DNA of 64,000 bases, taken from contig CM023539.1 in NCBI GenBank assembly GCA_013350335.1, positions 47,726,631-47,790,630 on the forward strand. The letters run 5' to 3'. This document shows, piece after piece, positions 34,051 through 46,310 of this stretch. A program made the position numbers and the translations under genes. The DNA is from Chimonanthus salicifolius. Lineage: Eukaryota; Streptophyta; Magnoliopsida; Laurales; Calycanthaceae. The notes under the pieces are model-generated. The model did not search any database. It was not told the DNA's origin and saw nothing but the letters and a program-made list of their open reading frames with translations. Numbering within the stretch: position 1 is the first letter of the stretch; each line of letters begins with the position of its first letter.

Positions 34051-37000
34051 ATGGGTAATGTATGCGGACGACTGCCAAGTGTTCGTGGGTTGGACGACAA
34101 GAGGGAAAGACAGTCTCGGCCACAGTGCTCGATAAGAAGCTTTTCGCAGTCTTCTTCCTTCTCTCATAGAAACCAACCTCCAAACAGGAAGCCTTCAAAC
34201 AAGTATGCCTACATTCCTGACAACTTTCACTCCCTTGAACAGGTCAGTCAATTTCTTGCTGCATCTTTTATCATCATCATCATCACCATCTCCAGGTGGG
34301 CTCCACCCTTCATATTGCCCGTGGAAGTTGACTCTTGCATGGAATTAAATTGGGATTTAAGAGTTTAGACATTGTAGAAAAAAAAACACCCTTCTCTCTT
34401 CTTCTATGGATTAGGAGTTCTTTGACAGTCATTTTTCTCTTTTTTTCAAGGAAACTATTTCGAATAAGAAGAGAAGAAGTATTAATAAGAAAAATAGAGA
34501 AATTTTCCTTTTAAATTTCTTAGTATTATTTTTTTTTTTAAAGATAACTTCATTAATAAAAGAAATAGTACAAGCCAAAAAATACTAAAAAATACTGGTA
34601 AAGAATACCCACCACCCACAATAAAAAACTATATGATCTCTAAAACCCCCCAACAAGTTAAAGAAACTTATGAACAAATTTCATAGTGTTTATTGGTTCA
34701 CATAAATCAAATCTAAACATAATTTTCTTTCTATAAAATTATTTCTCTTAAGAAAATAAACAAACAACAAGAAAATATTATAATAGAACTACTTGAGAAT
34801 GGTTCAATTATGTTCAATCCCATTAAGCCTCTGTTAATGTGGTTTTAGCCAAATTTAATCTGCATTGATGTCACCCCATAAACACTAGTGCAAATTGGGT
34901 CAGACCCAACACAAGCCCAAATTAACTCATTCTGAACTGATTTTTGCATTGGTGTTTTACAAATACCAGCCACTATCTCACTATAAATTGTATTTTTTTT
35001 TTTTCTATTTTTCTCTTTCACTTTAAACTGTCATTTTAATTTAATGAAATAAAATAAGAAATGGCAATTTATAGTAAAATAGTACGAATATTAATAAAAA
35101 TGCCCGAATCAATTCTCAATATTTTAACCTCTATTGCTTTGAATAAAGGACCCCAACTCTCATCTTTAACTTCTTTTAAGAACATCTTTGCATCTAGCAA
35201 GAATGTTGCGTCGGTATATTACTATATTTAACCCTTTTGGCATTTGCAGGCCTATCGATTCTTTACTTTTACTGGCTTGAAAGTTGGAAGATAACTATAA
35301 AATCATACAGTAAGGGTTTCAATGTATTTTAGGTGATAGAAATACATGGTTGATTCAATATATTTGAGACGTGGTCAATTTAAAGCTCAAAATCTTGACC
35401 CAAACTCGAGGGACCAACTCGATTTTATAGTCTTATTATTTAACTTTAAAAAGAAAATTTACATTTCATAAAACATACACATGTATATAGTGTGTACAAG
35501 TTTGGACACTCGACTAGTCCTTAGGGCGTCTACAAGCCTCTTTATTTACGGAGAGTGGCCCTTTGAGGTAAGGTAAGGTAAGATGAGATAAGAATTCAGA
35601 ACTCCGGTCCAGTAGACCAACACACTATACTTTTACTTGAATAGAATCTCTTTCAACTTGAAATACAGCAAACCACATGACCAATGGATTCGGCCGCCAT
35701 AGAACAAGCATCTCTGCATGGACACCATTCTTTTCCCTTCTCCTGTGAGATACGAAACTTCAAAGGAATTTTGCAGAAGTTTAGTTATGTTATCCTCCGT
35801 GTAAAGAATTCTTGTGACATTTCATGGTGGGGTATCTAGCACCATCTCTCTCTTTTATGTAGGGCTGCAACTCGGGTCGAGTTTTGGCCCGATCCGTATG
35901 ATCCGACCCGAGAAATCATGCAAGTCGGGTCTATAATTTCCGGTTAGTAGGTCGGGTTTGGCTGAGAAAATAAAAACCCATATGAAATTAGGATCAAGCT
36001 GAGGATTTTTTAAGTTAACCCGACCTGACCCGACACAACCCAAACCCACCTGACCCGATTAAAATTAGTCTAAAATGGGTTAAAAATGTTGGTCGGGTCT
36101 TCGGGTTAGAATTCGGGTCGGTCGGGTTAAGAATTAGTGTCGGGTCGGGTCGGGCTCCATATATATCAACTCAGGTCGAGTTGGATTTTAAGGAACCCGA
36201 CCCGTCCGACCCAAGTTGCAGCCTACTTTATGAAATGAGGAACGTCAACTGCCCAACCTGCAACTTTGGGCCCTGCCCCATCATTTCTCAGTGGTGAAAG
36301 GTGTGGTGAAGGACCCTTGGCTGCACCAATTGTGTGTTGTAAATTAATTACAAATTAAATGCAAGAAAATGAAATCAAGCAATCCACACACAAGAGAGAA
36401 GAAGACATAGATTTAAGTGGTTCCGCGAAAGACCTACGTCCACGAGTAGAACAGAGAGAAATCCATTAATCTGAGAAGAGGGATACAAATTCAGTCTCTC
36501 ACTCTCTACTTATCTCTGAGGCTCTCTCATTCACCTTCTCTCAATGTATGTTTTCAATACAATAAAGAGAAACAAATTGGGCCAGGCCATTATAAGTTGG
36601 GCCGAGCCAAAAAAACGAGCCAATTGGGCCTAGGCAAATCAAGCCAATAATCAACATCATGGTGAGGGCAACTGTGCGAGATGATTCCAGACCCTGATTT
36701 CTTTGGGCTTTCATTTTTGGTGGGCATTCCAGGGCTGAGATTAGGATCCAGTAATCAAGGGCCTGTTCTCTTGGCATTTGTTAAACCTAACCTCTAAACT
36801 TCCAAGCCACATACAATGTTGTTCAGATTGAACCAAGGCTTTCTGTAGTTGAGCCTCGAAATTAACATGAACTTTCAATTTTAGGCCTATACTAAACCTA
36901 AGCCGAGTTGCGACTACGTTTTTGTTATTTATAACATGGGTATCTCTAGTTCCCTACTCCACATTGAAAGGGAGATTAATCTCATGAATATACGAAATCA

Positions 37001-40000
37001 CCCACATGCCTACTATATTAGAGACTACTGTGAGGGGGTCTCAAATTGTTTCAATGCCACAAGAATTGATACAATACAATAGCTATCAATTCAACCATTA
37101 TTTCTTAATCCAACCTCATTGTCTTATCAACCTCTTACCTTTCATGTCATGCTTTCCATTTATTGAAATAGGCCATGATTTCTAACACCTTGATAAAGAA
37201 TAATGGAGCAAATGGAAAGATCCAAACTGCTAATATTTGGCATTCTATTGGTGTTTTCCTTTTTCTTCTTTTTGAAAAAGAAAATAATTTCCTATGACAA
37301 AAACATGGTGAAAGTTGAAGGGTGAAATCTATAAAGTAAGAATAATCATCAGACTTGCAACTGGATGAATGTGAATCTAATCTTACTGCTAAATTGATGG
37401 TTGTCTGGTGATGTTCAGCATTCAGCTTATACCCTTCATCCCTTTGATCTTAGATCCATAAAAATTCATTTTCCTTTTCTTTTAAAAATCAAAATGCTTT
37501 CTTTGGAGAAAATTACCCATATTCTCTACATTTGCATAAATTTAATTCTGTCTTTTATTATTTTTTTGGGGGTTCTGTTCATCTCAAATGAAATCTAATT
37601 ACTGTAATACCTCATGCTTGCAGTTTATTGGATTGAAAAGCTATATCTTTAAGAGTATGAAGATCGTACCTTTGCAAGTTCTAATAGATCACTTGCAATT
37701 TACAGGTTACTGCTGCATTAAGGGAAGCGGGTCTTGAATCATCAAACCTCATAGTTGGAATTGATTTCACTAAAAGCAATGAGTGGACAGGTTTGTTGAG
37801 TTGAACCAAACTTCCACTTCATGTGAAGTGTCGCTGTATTTTTTCTACACAAGATATCTTTCTTATTCTCCATGAATAATTTTTCATTGATAACCTTCAC
37901 ATTCATATCCTTTTTCAAGGAAGATACTCGTTCAACAATCAGAGCTTGCACGCAATTAGTGACACACCCAATCCATATGAGCAAGCAATCGCAATTGTTG
38001 GAAAGACATTGGCTCCTTTCGACGAAGATAATTTGATTCCTTGTTACGGGTTTGGTGATGGTCAGTAAGCTTCTCTACACAGCTGAAAAATATTGGATAA
38101 TTTTTTTCATATTATTGCACTTCTTATTTCTAGCTTTTATAATTCATTTTCTTCCATTACAGCAACCACCCATGATCATGCAGTCTTCAGCTTTCACACT
38201 GATAATTCACCTTGTCATGGCTTTGAAGAAGTTTTAGCATGCTATAAAGAGATCGTCCCGAATTTGAGATTATCAGGTCAGTTCAGTTTTCTTTGTCCTG
38301 AACGACATATCCAGTTTCTCTATTGCATAAGGTTGTCGGATCAAAGAATGATAAATTTGTAACAAGAGAATGCATTTTGAGGTTTATTGAAGTCATCGTC
38401 ATCAATCTTATTTGTTTCTTTGTAACCAAATAGAACCCAGATTACTAAATTCTTGTTGAAATTCAAATATATTGAATGGTAAAATCCATATTTATGCCCA
38501 ACATGACTTTTTTATGGCCAAAGTGTCAAGACCTCTTAGAGCACCCGGTTAATCTTCAGGACATATGCAAGTCTCCCTACCCACACACACCGAATAACTT
38601 TACAGGGAGTGGCCCATTGGAGTAGAGTGAGAATTGAACTCAGGACTCCTATTTCCTAAGGCGGGTTCTTCACTATCACTCATACCCTTTTCGGTTTCCC
38701 AACTTGACTTACATGTGGAGAGTGCTAGAGAACTTCAAATGTTAACAATGATCAATTTTATTTTAATAAAAAAACTGTTGTCTTGGACTGCATACCTTAG
38801 ACGGTTTTTTTATTTTATTTTCTTCCTTTCTTTTATCTTTGTCGTTTCTTTTTGGGCGGGGGGCCTAATTCTCTTAGGCCACCACCTTCTTCTCTGTTGT
38901 TGTACCTTTTTATCCTTAATGAAATACCATTCTTAACTGTTTAAGGATTGAAGTTTTCTATTTTTTTTTTTTAAAAGCATGAATCAGATCTTATTTTATT
39001 TCATGTTTAAGTCCTGTATGGTGATACTTCCAAACTTGCAATGATCTATACTTTCATCGAAAGTTAAGTGCTCTTAGTTGGTAATTGCACATTAATAAGT
39101 TCAATGGTTGCAATTACATTATAAATTTTGTACTAGAATTGATTATACACTGATGTAAGGCCTTTTTTCCTTTTTCTTGCTATGCAAAATTAAGGTTTTT
39201 TTTCCTCTGTTCTTATGAATTTGTGATTCTCTTAAACTTATAAATTCCATTATGGGGTCAGGGTAGAATAATTATAACTTAATTTCTTCTTCCCCAGGCA
39301 GTTGTGTGACTGGGGCAACACTTTCATTTCATCTTTCATTTCCATTCTTTTTACCTTACATGATATTGTCATATGATTCAACGACGGAATTGATAGGGGG
39401 GACACCAGAGGCATCAATGCCAGATGGGTGGTGTCTCTTTTATTAAAAACACTGGTGTCTATCTGTTCTCTTCAACGACGGGAAATTTTGTATGTTGAAA
39501 TTCATTTTTCATCGAGATTCAATTTTACTCGTGTTGTTATCATGACTCATGGCATTGACAACGCTCATATACTTGGAAGGGCCAACATCTTTTGCACCAA
39601 TCGTTGAAGCTGCAGTCGACATTGTTGAGAGGAGTGGTGGGCAATATCATGTTTTGGTCATTATAGCAGATGGGCAAGTGAGAGCTTAAACCTAATCATT
39701 TTCCTATTTAGTTTACCCAATACTAAAATTGATTTTAGACTTCACTGGTACTTTTAAGGTGACAAGAAGTGTTAATACAGAGGATGGAAAACTTAGCCCA
39801 CAAGAACAGAAAACCATCAATGCAATAGTTGCTGCAAGGTATTGCCTCTCAACCATGGCTTTTAGTTCTTTTGGTGTTGTCACTTCAAGAAAATGTAGTA
39901 GTTGTAGTAGTAGCACCAGCAGTACCTCCATCTTAAACTATTAAACAGGGAAGAGATGTGAATTATAATCTATTAAATATTTTTCAAATTCTAAACCTCC

Positions 40001-42907
40001 CATATGAACTTCAATTGTTAGAGGAATTCTACAAATTTTAGTCAACCCGAGTCGTGGAAATTCATATCATTATGTGCAATGATCAGCTTATATCCAATGT
40101 CAATTGTACTTGTTGGAGTTGGAGATGGACCCTGGGATGACATGAGGAAATTCGACGACAAGCTTCCTGCCCGTGAATTCGACAATTTTCAGGTACCTTA
40201 CATTGCATGTGTCTGCAAGATATCGAGTTACAAACTTTCAATTTTATAGATCTTAATCTGAAAAAAGTAATCAGGAGAAAAAACATCAATGCTGCTACTA
40301 CTGGACTAGTGAAAACTCTCTTCCGGACATTAACCATATTGTTGATAGAATAAGCTGAGATTGAGATCAGTATTATTTTCAGAAAAAGGAGGGTTATCTA
40401 GATTTATTTGTGAAGATCTGTATGCACCTCTGTTACATTCAGATATGTATATGTATATTTCTATAATTCCTACTTATATTAACAAATATACCCCTTTTGC
40501 AGTTTGTCAATTTTACAGGCATCATGTCAAGAGACATGAGTCCTTCAGACAAGGAAGCAGCATTTGCTCTTGCAGCACTCATGGAGATCCCCATCCAATA
40601 TAAAGCAACCATGGAATTCGGAATTATTGGGTAAGGTGTACAAAACAACATTTATGAAGCTTGCCTCTGATTTTGGGTTCAAGTATTTTGAGATGGATTT
40701 CTATGTTATTATGTGTTTGGACGAAAGGCGAGTCACCGGAAAAGTTAAAAGAGTAGTCCCTTACCCTCCTCCGGTTCCTACCGCTCGTCGGCAGCAGATA
40801 TCAAGGCTTGCAAGCAACAATGCAACGACATTAAATGATAGCAATCAAGTAAAGATAACACAGTATTACATGTTTTTCTTTTAGCTTCTGAAGTTGTGAT
40901 TTATGTTTCTAAGTTGTTGAATTTCTGATATAGGCATGCCCGGTATGCTTGACGAACTCAAGAGATTTGGCCTTCGGATGTGGACACTCGGTAAGCTACA
41001 CAGAACATAAGAACACCATGTTTCCAAAACATTGATTTTTGCTAGTAGGAAATGCCGCGGCAGTGAACGAGTCCCACATTGGTTCTAAAGGAAGAGATTT
41101 AGGAATTTATAAGTGTGTCACTCCACCTAATGAACTAGCCTTTTGGCCAGGATACCCAGTCCTAACCGTTAGGACCGTGTCCCCAACCAACCCCCCACCC
41201 CCCCGCCCCCCCCCCACACACACACACAGCAATATTGTTCGCTTTGCCGACCATCCTGGTCCCCTCTACTTCAGTAGGGTCTTGGGCACACCGCAGTGTA
41301 GGCTCACGTATTTAAAACGTGTTGTATTATGTGAAGAAGGCAACTCCTTCATATAAGCATTCAAGCCTTGCACCTCCTAGGCAATGTAGGACTTTTTCAC
41401 CCATCCCCCCATTATAGTACAAGTGGCCCTTTATATGAGGTTGTGGCAGTCAGTCCACTAGGGAGATTAATCCCTACAAACCTAAGGGTAACACTAGCAT
41501 TGGAGGAGACCCCCGCCAGCTTTAGATTGTTGGCCTCATAACCAACACTAACAAGTGGTATTAAAGCTATATCCCCAAGTCAAGCATGTGCAGGGTGTCC
41601 CCTAATCGGATGAGATGGCCGGTGTTCTATCTGCCAAAGAGCCTCATTCGATGGGAGATTGTTGAGGTAGCAAACGACTCTCACATTAATAATGAAAACA
41701 GAGATTTAGATACTTGAAAAGAACTTGAGTCACTCCATTTGATGTACTAGCTTTTTGCGTTGGATACCCGGTCCTAATCGAATATGCTTTGGTCACTAGG
41801 GGATTATACTCTATGAATTTTCTTCTGAGTCATATTATACTTGTTTTTTCTCTCTTCAAACAACTATGTTGGAAAGATAGCGCCTTTTGGCTGAATGTAA
41901 ATTGATATGGGCAGAACAAAGGATATCACACTGAAAAAATGAATTCAAAAGTAAGTCAAAGTTAGCAATCACCAAATTATCACACAAAATTTTATATAAA
42001 AAATCATTTAAAAAGATTGAAAAAATCACGTGACAAATCTTTGAAAGTATAGACTAATAATAAACAAAGTACAATATATTCGTTTCAAGTTGTGCTCAAC
42101 TTGAAAAAAAAAAAAAGAAACTTAAAAAATATAAAATCCACTCTTTAATGTCTATAAAACTCGTTTTCACCTGACCCACCATCCTTTCTTTAATGATAAA
42201 AAAAAATGATCTCAAAAAGTTATTAGCTTACAACGAGATCTAAATCATAACGACAGTCAAGAAAAACTATCAATCAATGTCTTCTTGATCGAATCCCTAG
42301 AACACAAAAGAGAAATTTCCTTTTTGCTTCTCTTTTTATTTTTCATTTTATAATTTGTATATGGAGTTCACTGGCTATCAATTTACAATCTTGAGAATAG
42401 AAAAACTGACGACTAAAGAAATATACATTTACCAAAAAGTGATGCTGATGAGTCAATTCAGTGAAGATTTTTTTAATAAGATTAAACATGATTTGTCATG
42501 TAAATATTAAGGTAGCGATTCTCCCACAAGCATTTGTATATTGAGACACGGAATTTAGGATATTGTCCATTTTACCCTTTCATATCATACGAAAGCATTT
42601 AAAAAAAATTTTCAGTGAGCAGATTTATACTGCAGTGGAAGGGTCAATGAAACGGCGAGCTAATTCAAAGGGTTTGGTGAGGCGGTTCGAAGTGCAAAAT
42701 GAACAGCACAGTAAAATTCATTTTAAGTTACACAAAATGATCGTGAGAGAATCGCTATGTCTGTATTGCATCTCTGCTCTTAATTTTTTATTTATTTTTG
42801 TAACATTGATTTGATTGCAGACTTGCAGAGAATGTGCCCAAAATTTGTCAAACTGTCCAATATGCCGTGTATTCATCACATCTCGCCTCAGATTGTTTAC
42901 AGGATAA
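34051..42907 (+). CDS. RGLG: RGLG-type E3 ubiquitin ligase (vWA/copine + RING), complete, 11 exons
   Basis: Exons: 34051-34242, 37706-37790, 37920-38060, 38163-38276, 39580-39677, 39759-39838, 40087-40192, 40503-40630, 40728-40848, 40934-40990 and 42821-42907. All are GT-AG and in frame: 402 codons plus TAA. The start MGNVCG offers Gly2 for myristoylation and Cys5 for palmitoylation, fitting plasma-membrane RGLG proteins. Residues about 65-305 form the copine-type vWA domain ([72 protein letters not shown]). A Pro/Arg linker follows, then a C-terminal C3HC4 RING: CPVC, CGHS, TCREC and CPIC. RGLG ligases ubiquitinate stress- and hormone-signalling proteins in Arabidopsis; the substrate here is unknown. 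At 402 aa it is shorter than RGLG1/2, and the linker and RING look closer to RGLG3/4. Introns 1 (3.5 kb) and 10 (1.8 kb) are loaded with repeats. Confidence 0.94.
35497..35625 (-). mobile_element. SINE family 1, decayed copy in RGLG intron 1
   Basis: It retains ACTCGACTAGTCCTTAGGGC, TCTACAAGCCTC, GGAGAGTGGCCCTTTG and GAATTCAGAACTCC from the family consensus. The ends are not recoverable. Confidence 0.55.
35860..36225. mobile_element. hAT-like MITE of CGGGT-rich type (366 bp) in RGLG intron 1
   Basis: Inverted termini are TAGGGCTGCAACTCGGGTC at the left and the reverse complement of TAGGCTGCAACTTGGGTC at the right. The interior is dense in CGGGTCGGGT on one strand and CCCGACCTGACCCGAC on the other. 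Flanks CTTTTATG and CTTTATGA differ by a single-base indel, an eroded 8-bp TSD. This repeat type is familiar from many plant genomes. Confidence 0.75.
36320..36790 (-). mobile_element. Probable Ty1/copia LTR remnant in RGLG intron 1
   Basis: AGATTTAAGTGGTTCCGCG followed by ACCTACGTCCACGAGTAG is the reverse-orientation leader found in many copia LTRs. No gag-pol frame is present and the LTR ends cannot be fixed, so the extent is approximate. Confidence 0.4.
38509..38697 (-). mobile_element. SINE family 1, near full-length copy in RGLG intron 4
   Basis: From left to right: T-run, ATGGCCAAAGTGTCAAGACC, GGTTAATCTTCAGGACATA, GGGAGTGGCCCATTGGAG, GAATTGAACTCAGGACTCC (B box reversed), and the tRNA-like head. 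The flanks CCCAACATGACT (38497-38508) and CCCAACTTGACT (38698-38709) match at 11 of 12. It lies in the 1.3-kb intron between exons 4 and 5. Confidence 0.85.
41050..41779 (+). mobile_element. TRIM element in RGLG intron 10, with a nested insertion
   Basis: The left LTR (about 41050-41166; GTCCCACATTGGTTC, GATACCCAGTCCTAAC) and the right LTR 41660-41779 (starting TGTTGAGGTAGC) belong to the 18.6-kb TRIM family. The primer-site-like AAGTGGTATTAAAGCT is at 41552-41568 and the purine tract CGATGGGAGAT lies just before the right LTR. The left LTR and primer site, normally adjacent, are separated by about 385 bp (41167-41552) flanked by CTAAC on both sides, so another element inserted there. Confidence 0.78.
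41167..41552. mobile_element. Unidentified insertion nested in the TRIM, 5-bp TSD
   Basis: The insert starts CGTTAGGACCGTGTCC and ends ATAACCAACA. It is bounded by the 5-mer CTAAC at 41162-41166 and 41548-41552; the right copy is included in the coordinates. It contains a C-rich and CA-rich tract (41190-41230). A 5-bp TSD suggests an LTR-type insertion, possibly a solo LTR. The family is not recognised. Confidence 0.5.
42511..42759. mobile_element. Possible Mutator-like MITE, third copy, decayed
   Basis: Imperfect TIRs GGTAGCGATTCTCCCAC and (reverse complement) CATAGCGATTCTCTCAC, together with the inner GAGACACGGAATTTAGG and ATTTTACCCTTTC blocks, match the 25094-25353 family. No 9-bp TSD is visible. 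It lies near the end of RGLG intron 10. Confidence 0.5.
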
Positions 42908-43204
42908 TTTCTGCAAATGTTCGGTCGTGTTAAGCATCCAAACTTTCTTCTTCTCCTTTGCCCCTCGTACGTTTTGTGTTAAAGATGGTTTTATGTGCAG
43001 AAAGGAATGAAATCACTATGGTATGGTTTGTTGGTTGTTTACATTACTTGTATATTCTTCAGACAAAAAGTTTAATCAACTCATTTCTTTTTTTTTTTAA
43101 TCTATCTATAGATAGATAGGAAACGCAGATTATGACCATTAAATGAATTTTAACTTTTCATTTATTAAACAGAAAGAAAAATTCAATATAAAAATAATTT
43201 AAAA

Positions 43205-43465
43205 AACTCTAATATCAAAAGTCTACTGGCAATGTGGGATTTTGCTAGCACTCCACTTAAGTGATAGAGTTAGAGACACTAGGCTCTCCTACTCTATGCA
43301 GCGCGAGAGATACGAACCCGACTTATTTCAGTGGTATCCGATATCATGTTAAACACATGGGTAGAACTCATCCTTAGAAATCAGCTTATAAAGAGAGAGT
43401 GGTCATGCATTTATAAACTCCAAAAAGACCCAAAGGTCCACCAACAATGTGAAACTTTGCTAACA
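43205..43465 (-). mobile_element. TRIM element, third family, minus orientation
   Basis: On the minus strand the left LTR is 43465-43347 (119 bp, TGTTAGCAAAGTTTCACATTG ... TTTAACA). TGATATCGGATACC follows it at 43346-43333, a decayed TGGTATCAGAG primer-binding site. After about 80 bp a second LTR begins at 43250 (TGCTAGCAAAATCCCACATTG) and is truncated near 43205. It is downstream of the RGLG stop. Confidence 0.72.
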
Positions 43466-43760
43466 AATTAAAGTAAAAAGGATTAAAAAAATTATTATTA
43501 GAATTGGTCATTGGGAAGGATTTGATCTACTATTATCATATTATTATCTAAAATAAGACAAATTTAATAAAAAATATTAAAATAATAGAAAAAGAGATTA
43601 TATAATTGAATTTGATAACCTTGAAAGAGTTGGTCCACCTTTGTAATGTAAGTACTCAAAAAAAAAAAATTATATACAAGAATTTGTGAAGAGAGGATTT
43701 GCTTCTCACTAGTAAACATAAAAGAAATAGTTTAACGTCATTGTTTATTGAATCTTGGTT

Positions 43761-43924
43761 TTTTTTTTGGATTAACGTGTGGAAAATTCAGGCACAGTTC
43801 TACTAAAACTCCTACGGATGAGCCCACTACTCTTAAGTCACATTAAGGTTTGGCCATGGAGGCTCAAACCCACAACCTCCCACTTCTGAAGTAGGAGGCA
43901 ATCAGTTGAGCTACACCCATGTGG
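43761..43924 (-). mobile_element. tRNA-derived SINE family 2, best copy
   Basis: On the minus strand: GGTGTAGCTCAACTGATTGC (A box), then GTGGGTTTGAGCCTCC (B box) about 40 bp later, both close to Pol III tRNA consensus. A body of about 100 bp follows, ending in an A-run (T-run at 43759-43768 on the + strand). It is unrelated in its body to SINE family 1. The TSD is unclear. Confidence 0.7.
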
Positions 43925-45576
43925 TTTTTATCTTTATGAACAAGTAAAAAATAAGAAAAATTCATCAAGAATAATTAAAAATGAAAAAAAAGGAATTTAA
44001 CTTTAATTACTTAATAGAATCTAACCATAGCTAATGGAGGTCTGAGTTTCATTGAAATATATCATTTATGGAGTCCTCTATCCATCTCACAAAATCACGT
44101 AAGATTTATTGTATGATAAGTGTTCAAAATAAGTACCCAATACCCTAGATTTGATTTTATTAAAAGTAGTAGTGTGAAACTCTCTTCAAAGCGAAAATAT
44201 TTTAGAACATTAGACAAGAGTAATGTAGCCATATTTTGCATCTGATTATCTATTTAACACAAGGTTGGCCCCATAGAATAAAAAAGAAAGCGTAAAGAAT
44301 TCCATACTTAATCATAGTTGCTATATATAATTTTTTTACTAACTATAGGATAATTTGGTAGGGTGAAAATTTATCAACTCCATATTTGTTTTACCTTTCA
44401 CATATTTTGCTAGTAAAAAATTAGTGAATAATATCCTTAATTAGAAATATTTAGATTGTGTCTAGATGTTTTAGTTACACAGTTACTTAAGTCATTTTGA
44501 CCAAAGTAAAATTTGTCAACACTAAGGATTGGTGTAGTCAGGTTAATACATTGAGTGTTTGAGCCAAATTTTGATCAAATTAACACATTAAGTTTAGTAA
44601 ATTTGGCTGAATCATTTATGAAATCACCAGTTAAGTTAACTTAACTTATTTAATACATAAATTATGTTAGTTATGATTGACAATGTCAACAATTTAGTTT
44701 ATTAAATGAAAAAAGAATGATGTATATCGAATATGACTCGGTTGAGTTTATTCATTTAATAAAGAAATCAAATAAAGTACGATACATTGATCTAATATGT
44801 CAAGCATGAATTAGATTGGGTCAATTGAGATGATCACTAATGATTAGTTTGATTAGGTCCAGCATATTTAATAACCATCAAACATTAAATAGACGGGCAC
44901 GATTGGATAAAACAATTTGACATTCTATCACGTCAACTAGGATATAAATTGAGTTTGATATGAATCATACCAACACAATTCTCAAGAAAGATTGATTAGA
45001 TTGGACTAAGTTAGATTAGGCCATTAGGGACAATTGGGTCTACTACCATATTTTATATTTTTATCAATTGAGCTCAAGTCCCTTCAGCTACGCTTGTAAG
45101 GCTGCGTTTGGATGGGGGGTAATTTTTATAGGGGTTACCTCTAAGTAGGGATCACCTTTGAGTAGGGGTGACCCTTGAATTGGGATTACCCTTATCTTGT
45201 TTGGTAATTGTTGTGGTAAAGTAAACCTTACCCTAAGGGTAAAAAATCTTGTTTGGTAACTATAAGAAAGGGTAACCTGATGTATTAATATTTTTTTTTT
45301 ATAAAATATAATTATAAATAATATTTATGAAGTAAATTCTAATAATATAACTTATAATAATATTATCTAATTTCTATAAAATATTTTTCATAATTATAAT
45401 TTAAAATGAACACTTGGATTCTAATATTAAAAATATAAATAAAGATTTTTTTTGATATTACTATTTTAAATCCCAATAAATAAATAAAAAATATCAACAT
45501 ATCTCTTCATAAAAATTATAATTATTATTTTTTATATTATATGAATTTAATAAAAATATTAATTCTCATAAAATTA

Positions 45577-46310
45577 TTAATATGTCAGTTTACCCCTACG
45601 TACAATTACCCTGCTCAAGCGTAACCCCTGTAAAAATTTACCCCTCACCCAAATGCATCACATTGAAAATGTTACAGAAATTTTATTTTTATATTATATA
45701 GATTTAATAAAATTATTAATTCTCATAAAATTGTTAATATGTCAGTTTACCCCTACGTACAATTACCCCTGCTCAAGGGTAGCCCCTGTAAAAATTTATC
45801 CCTCACCAAAATGCATCACGTTGAAAATGTTGCAGAAATTTTATTTTCATATTATATAGATTTAATAAAATTATTAATTCTCATAAAATTATTAATATGT
45901 CAGTTTACCCCTACGTACAATTACCCCTGCTCAAGGGTAACCCCTGTAAAAATTTACCCCTCACCCAAATGCATCACATTGAAAATGTTGCAGAAATTTT
46001 ATTTTTATATTATATAGATTTAATAAAATTATTAATTCTCATAAAATTATTAATATGTCAGTTTACCCCTACGTACAATTACCCCTGCTCAAGGGTAACC
46101 CCTGTAAAAATTTACCCCTCATCCAAATGCGTCACGTTAAAAATATTGCAGAAATTTTATTTTTATATTATATATATTTAATAAAATTATTAATTCTCAT
46201 AAAATTGTTAATATGTCAGTTTACCCCTACGTACAATTACCCCTGCTCAAGGGTAACCCCTGTAAAAATTTACCCCTCACCTAAATGCATTACGTTGAAA
46301 ATGTTAACAC
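45577..46310 (+). repeat. 158-bp tandem array, left arm of fold-back element (5 copies)
   Basis: Units begin TTAATATGTCAGTTTACCCC at 45577, 45734, 45892, 46050 and 46208, with period 157-158. The fifth unit is cut short near 46310. Copies differ by a few substitutions only. Confidence 0.93.
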
